The position numbers and the translations under genes were made by a program. Below are positions 1-4,436 of a DNA stretch of 5,554 bases, one piece after another. The stretch covers positions 1 through 5,554 of the forward strand of contig JAJXWL010000143.1 of the NCBI GenBank assembly GCA_021781625.1. The letters run 5' to 3'. The DNA is from a bacterium (lineage in GTDB: Bacteria; Spirochaetota; Spirochaetia; JABEVK01). Positions within the stretch are counted from its first letter, which is position 1. The number at the start of each line of letters is the position of its first letter. A model generated the notes under the pieces. It had not been told where the DNA came from and made no database searches. It worked only from the letters and a program-made list of their open reading frames with translations.

Positions 1-498
1 GTTTTTATACTGTTTTAAATACGGACCATCGAGGGCCAAGACCTTTGAGCCCAAACCAGGGGTCTCGTTTTGATCTCCAATCCGAACCCCCGTGATTTTT
101 CCTGTTGTGTCGATACCGACCGTGACATGGACACCATCGGGAGCGTAACCCGAACTCAACGAGGTAAAGACGTAGCCTACAGCGGTGCCGTTGGCGCTTT
201 TTCCTTGGGAAATTTGCAGCATTTGAATACCGCCTTCAGCGGCCACGGGGAGGGCTTTGACCAATTGTGCCTGAGCTGGCGTCACGGTAAAGGCTTTCAC
301 TTTCGCATCGGCGTCGTCAAAATACAGGTCTTGAAAGCTTTCTGCCTGGGGCAAAACGGCATGCATGGCGGCTTTTAAGTCGTCAGCGGCTCGTTGAGCA
401 ATGATGGGTTTGGTTACTTGGTAGACCACGGCAAGAACGGCGGCAATGGCCACGCAAATGGCTAAAAGCACCAGGGCGGGTTTAAGGATTTCACGCAC
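1..498 (-). CDS. rnfG: RnfG, FMN-carrying subunit of the Rnf electron transport complex (3' end cut off by the window edge)
   Basis: RnfG is anchored in the cytoplasmic membrane and carries a covalently bound FMN that passes electrons within the Rnf ferredoxin:NAD+ oxidoreductase. The frame is open from a GTG at 498 to position 1 without a stop, giving 166 residues. Residues 6-27 form one hydrophobic N-terminal anchor. A soluble FMN-binding domain follows, with GYVF (108-111), a VGID-TTGKITGVRI stretch (127-140) and the family hallmark ETPGLG (145-150). The SGAT-type motif whose Thr carries FMN normally lies shortly after this and falls outside the window. The GTG start is chosen because GGAGG sits 5 nt upstream (504-508), the hydrophobic anchor begins right after it, and there is no better ATG. 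The gene overlaps the end of rnfD by 8 nt, which suggests translational coupling. Family assignment is firm; completeness cannot be judged. Confidence 0.95.
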   Translation of the reverse strand, partial: MREILKPALVLLAICVAIAAVLAVVYQVTKPIIAQRAADDLKAAMHAVLPQAESFQDLYFDDADAKVKAFTVTPAQAQLVKALPVAAEGGIQMLQISQGKSANGTAVGYVFTSLSSGYAPDGVHVTVGIDTTGKITGVRIGDQNETPGLGSKVLALDGPYLKQYKN

Positions 499-1447
499 GG
501 CTGCCTCCGAAAGTCTTCGGAACAATGTGGCGGTCGATGAGCGGCACCACGGTGTTCATGATAATGATGGCGAACATGACGCCTTCCGGATAATTGGTAT
601 ACAGTCGGATGACTACCGTGAGGATGCCGATCCCTACGGCATACAGCCACTTACCCGGGATGCTGATCGGTTGTGTCGCATAGTCGGTAGCCATAAAGAA
701 AGCCCCGAGGATGAGTCCGCCGGACATCAGGTAAGCGGCGAAATCCCCCTGGAAAAAGCCGTGTTGACTGCCAAATATCCAGCTTAAGAGGGCCACGACT
801 CCCAGGTAGGCAAACGGAATCCGAATGTGAATAACTCGGCGAATGAGTAAATACACCGCCCCGATCAGCAGGGCAAGCACCGAAGTTTCGCCCAAACACC
901 CCGCACGGTCACCCAAAAAGAGTTGTGATAAATGGGGAAGAACGGCACCGGCGACTTCTTTGCCTTTAAGAATGGCCAAGGGGGTAGGGGAAGTCACGGC
1001 ATCCATGAGGGGTTTAGACCAGTTGGTCATGGCCGCAGGCCAAGCCAAGAACAAAAAGACCCGCGCCCCCAAGGCGGGGTTCATGAAGTTTTGTCCTAGA
1101 CCGCCAAAGAGCTCTTTTACCAAGAAAATGGCCAGAATCCCACCAACGGCCGCCAACCATAACGGTATCGAAGGCGGAAGGGTGAGCGCTAAAAGGACGC
1201 CGGTGACTACGGCAGAAAGGTCTCCGAGGCGAAAATCCCGCTTGAGAATCCATTTGCGGGTCACCACTTCGGTCAGCATGGTCGAAGCCACGGTGACAAG
1301 AATGACAACTAAAGCTTGAAGTCCAAAATAGTAAACACTGGCGGCTACGGCAGGCAAAAGAGCCAACAGGACATCTAGCATGATGCGCTGAGTGGACGAG
1401 GAGGCACGAATGTGTGGTGATGAAGTAACGAGGAGCGGGGCGTTCAT
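491..1447 (-). CDS. rnfD: RnfD, membrane flavoprotein subunit of the Rnf complex
   Basis: RnfD is an integral membrane subunit of Rnf, homologous to NqrB, with a covalently bound FMN, and takes part in ion translocation. The 318-residue product has about nine or ten hydrophobic segments (roughly 24-40, 43-58, 78-92, 95-112, 125-140, 187-203, 210-226, 238-254, 267-281, 288-304). The N-terminus SSPHIRASSSTQRIMLDVL (9-27) and GQNFMNPALGARVF (118-131) are family signatures. The expected flavinylation site is Thr155 in DAVTSPTPL (149-157), where Pro154 stands in the place usually held by Ala. The frame is open further upstream to about 1582, but the ATG at 1447 is the start: AAGGAGG (1454-1460) lies 6 nt before it and it aligns with the family N-terminus. 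That ATG forms an ATGA overlap with the rnfC stop, and the rnfD end overlaps rnfG by 8 nt. Length is normal for the family. Confidence 0.97.
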   Translation of the reverse strand: MNAPLLVTSSPHIRASSSTQRIMLDVLLALLPAVAASVYYFGLQALVVILVTVASTMLTEVVTRKWILKRDFRLGDLSAVVTGVLLALTLPPSIPLWLAAVGGILAIFLVKELFGGLGQNFMNPALGARVFLFLAWPAAMTNWSKPLMDAVTSPTPLAILKGKEVAGAVLPHLSQLFLGDRAGCLGETSVLALLIGAVYLLIRRVIHIRIPFAYLGVVALLSWIFGSQHGFFQGDFAAYLMSGGLILGAFFMATDYATQPISIPGKWLYAVGIGILTVVIRLYTNYPEGVMFAIIIMNTVVPLIDRHIVPKTFGGSRA

Positions 1448-2805
1448 GCGCGGCCTCCTTGAGGAGCTTTTTCTAGAGCCGTTGCTTGGGCCTTCTTTTT
1501 GGCATCGGCAAGCCGGACTTGAGTTTTTCCGAGGCGAATGCCCTGGACCAATTGAATTTTTGAGGGACAAACAAACGCACAACTACCACACTCAATACAC
1601 GCCATGACGTCAAATTGTTGAAGCACTTCCGTATCGTTTTTTAGTGCCGAGCGGTTTAACATCAGAGGAGCCAGGCCCATGGGACAGGCCGTTACACAGC
1701 GACCACAGCGAATACACGCCGTGGCGGAGGGGGCTTCTCCTTCGCGAGCGGGTAAGGCTAAGAGCGCATTGGTGTGCTTGACGACCGAGGTTTCCAGGCT
1801 GTGTTGGGCCACTCCCATCATGGGACCACCCATAATGACTTTGCGTGGTTCACTGGTAAAGCCGCCGGCAAAGGCGAAAACATCTGCTAACGGAGTGCCA
1901 ATCAGCACTTCCACGTTTTTAGGCTCTTTCACACAACTTCCCGCTACGGTGAGGCGTTTTTTGGTCAAAGGAAGTCCTGTTTTGAGATATTGTCCCAAAA
2001 AAGAGGCTGAGGTGACGTTCATCACGATCACCCCGACATCCGCAGGCAGTTTCCCGACAGGTAGCACCCGGTGTGCCGTCGCCCAGATCAACATTTTCTC
2101 GGCACCTTGGGGGTACCTGGTTTTGAGCGGCATGACTTTGACCTGGTTATGAGAAGCAAAAGCTTTTTTGAGGAGGGCAATGGCCTTGGGTTTATTGTCT
2201 TCGATCCCAATCAGCACGCTTGAAATGCCCAAATGCGTGGTGACAGCTTGAACACCAGCCACAATTGCCTCGGGATTTTCGAGAATTTCCCGGTAATCGG
2301 CAGTGATATAAGGTTCACATTCTGCGGCATTGATAATCAGCGTATCGACGGGTTTGTCCTGGGGGGGATTCAGTTTGACGTGAGTAGGAAACCCAGCTCC
2401 CCCGAGACCAACCAGACCGCTGGCTCGGACAGCCGCGAGGAAGTCTTGTTTGTTGTTCACCACCGGCGGGGTGAGATTTTCTATAATTTCTTGTTTACCG
2501 TCAGTTTCGATTTCAACGCTGGTGACCTGGATACCACCAGCCCAAAGCATTAAATCGACATTCGTGACTTTTCCTGAAACACTGGAGTGAATCGGAACTG
2601 ACATGAGTTTATCAGAGTCGCCAAGGATTTGTCCCACCTTGACGGTATCCCCCTTCTGCACCTTGGGGTCGCAAATGACCCCGGTGTGCTGAAGAAGCGG
2701 AATGACGACCTTGGGCGGAACCGGCATCGTCTGAGTGGCCAACTCCGCCGTCTGTTTACGGTGGGGTACAGGAGCACCCCCGCGGAACGGACGTTGAAAT
2801 ATCAT
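1444..2805 (-). CDS. rnfC: RnfC, NADH/FMN and double [4Fe-4S] subunit of the Rnf complex
   Basis: RnfC is the peripheral subunit on the cytoplasmic face of Rnf, where NAD+ is reduced by electrons that come from ferredoxin through RnfB. The protein has 453 residues. The N-terminal RnfC domain includes FRGG (7-10) and a barrel-sandwich-like stretch with KKG-type turns and PIHSSVSGKV (71-80). The nucleotide/FMN-binding region shows GLGGAGFPTH (133-142), followed by INAAECEPYITADYR (158-172), as in complex I NuoF. A SLBB-like segment follows at about 280-330. Two ferredoxin-type motifs bind [4Fe-4S] clusters: Cys364, 367, 370, 374 and Cys403, 406, 409, 413. The short Lys/Ala-rich tail shows this is the compact form, without the long repeat tail of enteric RnfC. 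The ATG has GAGG (2812-2815) 6 nt upstream. This is the first gene of the operon, and its stop overlaps the rnfD start by 4 nt. Confidence 0.97.
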   Translation of the reverse strand: MIFQRPFRGGAPVPHRKQTAELATQTMPVPPKVVIPLLQHTGVICDPKVQKGDTVKVGQILGDSDKLMSVPIHSSVSGKVTNVDLMLWAGGIQVTSVEIETDGKQEIIENLTPPVVNNKQDFLAAVRASGLVGLGGAGFPTHVKLNPPQDKPVDTLIINAAECEPYITADYREILENPEAIVAGVQAVTTHLGISSVLIGIEDNKPKAIALLKKAFASHNQVKVMPLKTRYPQGAEKMLIWATAHRVLPVGKLPADVGVIVMNVTSASFLGQYLKTGLPLTKKRLTVAGSCVKEPKNVEVLIGTPLADVFAFAGGFTSEPRKVIMGGPMMGVAQHSLETSVVKHTNALLALPAREGEAPSATACIRCGRCVTACPMGLAPLMLNRSALKNDTEVLQQFDVMACIECGSCAFVCPSKIQLVQGIRLGKTQVRLADAKKKAQATALEKAPQGGRA

Positions 2806-2822
2806 TTGCTACCTCGTTCGAT

Positions 2823-2851
2823 AGTATAGCATTCTATTGTGAAAATGGGAA
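2823..2851 (-). promoter_or_regulatory. Predicted sigma-70-type promoter of the rnfCDG operon
   Basis: Read on the minus strand, TATACT (2828-2823, one mismatch to TATAAT) is preceded by TGC, giving an extended -10 element. A weak -35, TTCCCA (2851-2846, four of six matches to TTGACA), stands 17 nt upstream. The start point would fall near 2816, leaving a leader of only about 11 nt that begins at the Shine-Dalgarno sequence of rnfC. The extended -10 could compensate for the weak -35. This is a motif match by eye, not a measured start. Confidence 0.6.
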
Positions 2852-2854
2852 CAA
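2837..2854. promoter_or_regulatory. Candidate operator, Rex-like inverted repeat overlapping the rnf -35 element
   Basis: The 18 bp TTGTGAAAATGGGAACAA form an imperfect palindrome. The outer arms are exact and extend further out as TATTGT-N10-ACAATA (2835-2856). The layout fits the known Rex site TTGTGAA-N4-TTCACAA or its TTGTTAA-N4-TTAACAA variant: the left half is a perfect TTGTGAA, and the right half GGAACAA matches TTAACAA at five of seven positions. It covers the predicted -35 of rnfC, so a bound protein should block the promoter. Rex is released from DNA by NADH, which would make sense for an NAD+-reducing complex. No rex gene is visible in the window, so the regulator is inferred. Confidence 0.45.
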
Positions 2855-2968
2855 TAAACCGTAGCAGGTAATGAGATTTTTTCTAATTTTGTTCAGAGTC
2901 CTGGAGAGATTCGACAGAGGCCTTGTCGGCAAAAGCAAACTCTGTGAAATTGAAGGGGAAATTCCAAC

Positions 2969-2975
2969 GAAGAGG
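2969..2975 (+). promoter_or_regulatory. Ribosome binding site that decides the patatin gene start
   Basis: GAAGAGG lies 6 nt before the ATG at 2982. The frame is open upstream to another ATG at 2871, but the only purine-rich match there (AGGT) ends 1 nt before that ATG, too close to work. The extra 37 residues would also add an unrelated basic segment before the first beta strand of the patatin fold. The start at 2982 is therefore preferred. Confidence 0.65.
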
Positions 2976-2981
2976 TTGTTC

Positions 2982-3950
2982 ATGAAAACTGGATTCGCTT
3001 TTGCCGGAGCGGCGGCCTTTATTGCTCAAGAAGCGGCACTGGCCAAAGCGTTAATGGAAGGTAAGGCTTTGGGACGCACGATTCGTCCTGATGTGATCGC
3101 GGGGACGAGTTCAGGGGCTTTAAACGCTGTCGTGGTCAATGCGATTCTCAGGACTCTCGATGGCAATGCCCCACGAGGGGGAGAGTTCCGTTGGGGCGGC
3201 CCCGGAGACTCTGGGGAAGATACCTACTACGGTTTGCTGTCGGGGTTAAAGAATAAAGACGTTTTTACCATGAGTTTGGGGGCTCTAGCCCAGGGCGGTG
3301 TTCTAGATAATTCGCCTTTAAGGCGTCTTTTAGAGCATATCGTGGAACGGCGCTTAGGCTTTGCAACGCTGGGGGATTTGCCCCTACCCACCTGGCTTTG
3401 TGTGGTCGACCGGGCAACGGGAAAACCTTGGAGGCTTTCTAGTCTTCATCCCCACCATAAAAACTTAAGTTTGGTCGATGTTTTAATGGCCTCGACGGCT
3501 ATTCCTATTGTCTTCCCACCACAAAAAATTGAAGCTAAAATGGGCCAAGGATTGGAGGGAGTGTTTTTTGACGGGGGCACGGGGCCTGACTCGATTCCTG
3601 TGGAGGCTCTGGAAGATGAAAACTGTGACGAAATTTTCTTGATCGATCGCATGGGGAGTACGGCGGCTACAAGTCACAAGCCAGACTTGGCTCACGCCAG
3701 TGCCGAAAGCGTTTCCGCGATGGGGGGCTTTCATCTTGAGCTTGTCGAAAACACAGCTTTGGGTTTGGAGTACCTGTTCCGAACGATCAACGCTCAGCAA
3801 ATCGAAAAAGCTTCACGCTTAGCGGCCTCGGTTTGGGTCTACGAACCGGAATTAACAACTTCTTACGGGATCTTGGATTTTTCCCAAGAAAAGCACCAGT
3901 GGGAAGAAACTTGGGCCTGGGCCCAAAAGAACCCTCCGCGTCGACTTTAG
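2982..3950 (+). CDS. Patatin-like phospholipase family protein with an atypical oxyanion loop
   Basis: Patatin-like proteins are serine hydrolases that usually act on lipid acyl esters with a Ser-Asp dyad. The 322-residue product shows the nucleophile elbow GTSSG (41-45, Ser43), the block MASTAIPIVFPP (169-180) and the catalytic DGG (197-199, Asp197), all in the right order and spacing. The N-terminal glycine-rich loop, usually GGGxxG, reads GAAAFI (9-14), so its second and third glycines are alanines and the last is Ile. The oxyanion hole uses backbone amides, so activity is possible but not assured. The hydrophobic start (4-15) is the first strand of the fold rather than a signal peptide, so a cytoplasmic location is likely. 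The C-terminal third (about 240-322) has no motif I can name. The gene is divergent from rnfC and lies 45 bp before queF on the same strand, so the two may be cotranscribed. Substrate is unknown. I chose the start at 2982 over 2871 on the ribosome binding site. Confidence 0.85.
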   Translation: MKTGFAFAGAAAFIAQEAALAKALMEGKALGRTIRPDVIAGTSSGALNAVVVNAILRTLDGNAPRGGEFRWGGPGDSGEDTYYGLLSGLKNKDVFTMSLGALAQGGVLDNSPLRRLLEHIVERRLGFATLGDLPLPTWLCVVDRATGKPWRLSSLHPHHKNLSLVDVLMASTAIPIVFPPQKIEAKMGQGLEGVFFDGGTGPDSIPVEALEDENCDEIFLIDRMGSTAATSHKPDLAHASAESVSAMGGFHLELVENTALGLEYLFRTINAQQIEKASRLAASVWVYEPELTTSYGILDFSQEKHQWEETWAWAQKNPPRRL

Positions 3951-3972
3951 GAATCCGCGTAGACTTTAGGAA
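3935..3972 (+). repeat. Tandem duplication of a 19-bp unit across the patatin stop codon
   Basis: Unit 1 (3935-3953), tccgcgtcgactttaggaa, is followed directly by unit 2 (3954-3972), tccgcgtagactttaggaa, with a single difference (c at 3942, a at 3961). Unit 1 encodes the last residues PRRL and the TAG stop of the patatin gene. Unit 2 lies wholly in the spacer before queF. The unit length is not a multiple of three, so the copies are read in different frames. It looks like a recent slippage or duplication event; a regulatory role is not shown. Confidence 0.9.
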
Positions 3973-3995
3973 AATGAGAAGCTAAGGAGCATTCC

Positions 3996-4436
3996 ATGTC
4001 AGATTTGCCACAAAATTCCGAATTGTCCGCTTCGTTTCATATCTTAGGGCACAAGGTTGCTGAACCTCGCCGTCAGCTAGAAACCTTTCCCACTCCTGCT
4101 GGAGTGACGCGAGTGGTGTTGGAAAGCGATGAAGTGACAAGCCTGTGTCCCGTGACAGGCCAACCAGACTTTGAAACCATCCGGTTGGAGTTTATTCCCG
4201 GAGCCTACTGTTTAGAGAGCAAAAGCCTCAAGCTGTACTTTTGGTCTTTTCGCAATGAAGGACACTTTTGTGAGGCCCTTTCGGCGCTAGTCGCCGAGGA
4301 TGTCGCTGCCGTTTTGTCGCCACAGTGGATCAAAGTCACGGTTTCACAAAAATCCCGGGGTGGCATCACCATTACTGCGGAAACAGAACGGTCTTTTAGG
4401 TCCCCGCCCGAATCTCGGAGTTCCACTCTGTCCTAG
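3996..4436 (+). CDS. queF: QueF, NADPH-dependent 7-cyano-7-deazaguanine (preQ0) reductase, short single-domain form
   Basis: QueF reduces the nitrile of preQ0 to the amine preQ1 with two NADPH, a late step in making queuosine for the tRNA wobble position; it is cytoplasmic. The 146-residue protein is the compact unimodular type (Bacillus-like, tunnelling fold), not the double-length E. coli form. Seen in order: TSLCPVTGQPDF (48-59) with the catalytic Cys51, which forms the thioimide, and Asp58; the QueF motif ESKSLKLY (74-81) for NADPH binding; SFRNEGHFCE (84-93) with Glu93, which recognises the base; and RGGI (121-124). At the position just before this Glu, B. subtilis and E. coli have His, while here it is Cys92. 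AAGGAG (3984-3989) lies 6 nt before the ATG. The tail after about residue 130 is not conserved and is encoded in DNA that also encodes the end of the convergent methyltransferase. No other queuosine genes are in view. Confidence 0.95.
   Translation: MSDLPQNSELSASFHILGHKVAEPRRQLETFPTPAGVTRVVLESDEVTSLCPVTGQPDFETIRLEFIPGAYCLESKSLKLYFWSFRNEGHFCEALSALVAEDVAAVLSPQWIKVTVSQKSRGGITITAETERSFRSPPESRSSTLS

Noticed and set aside
70..378. Plus-strand open frame opposite rnfG
   Set aside because: It is antisense to a clear rnfG reading frame, with no ribosome binding site or recognisable protein features; the same applies to the other antisense frames over rnfC, rnfD and the methyltransferase gene.
1448..1582. 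In-frame extension of rnfD upstream of 1447 (45 more residues)
   Set aside because: It lies wholly inside rnfC, is not membrane-like or similar to RnfD, and the ATG at 1447 has an ideal ribosome binding site and matches the family N-terminus.
2871..2981. Longer N-terminus for the patatin protein, from the ATG at 2871
   Set aside because: No properly spaced ribosome binding site, and the added residues do not belong to the fold; 2982 has GAAGAGG at 6 nt.
3911..3926. Perfect 7-bp inverted repeat TTGGGCC-TG-GGCCCAA as a terminator
   Set aside because: It lies within the coding region for TWAWAQ, has a 2-nt loop and is not followed by a T run on the plus strand.
3954..3995. preQ1 riboswitch before queF, suggested by GCTAAGGAG near the start codon
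   Set aside because: Only the tail resembles the class I riboswitch; the conserved 5' hairpin with its GGTTC-type stem and the A-rich linker are absent, and the space is occupied by the 19-bp duplication.
4141..4162. Hairpin GCCTGT-N8-ACAGGC in queF
   Set aside because: It encodes the conserved Cys motif of QueF, and no T run or regulatory context follows, so coding constraint explains it.
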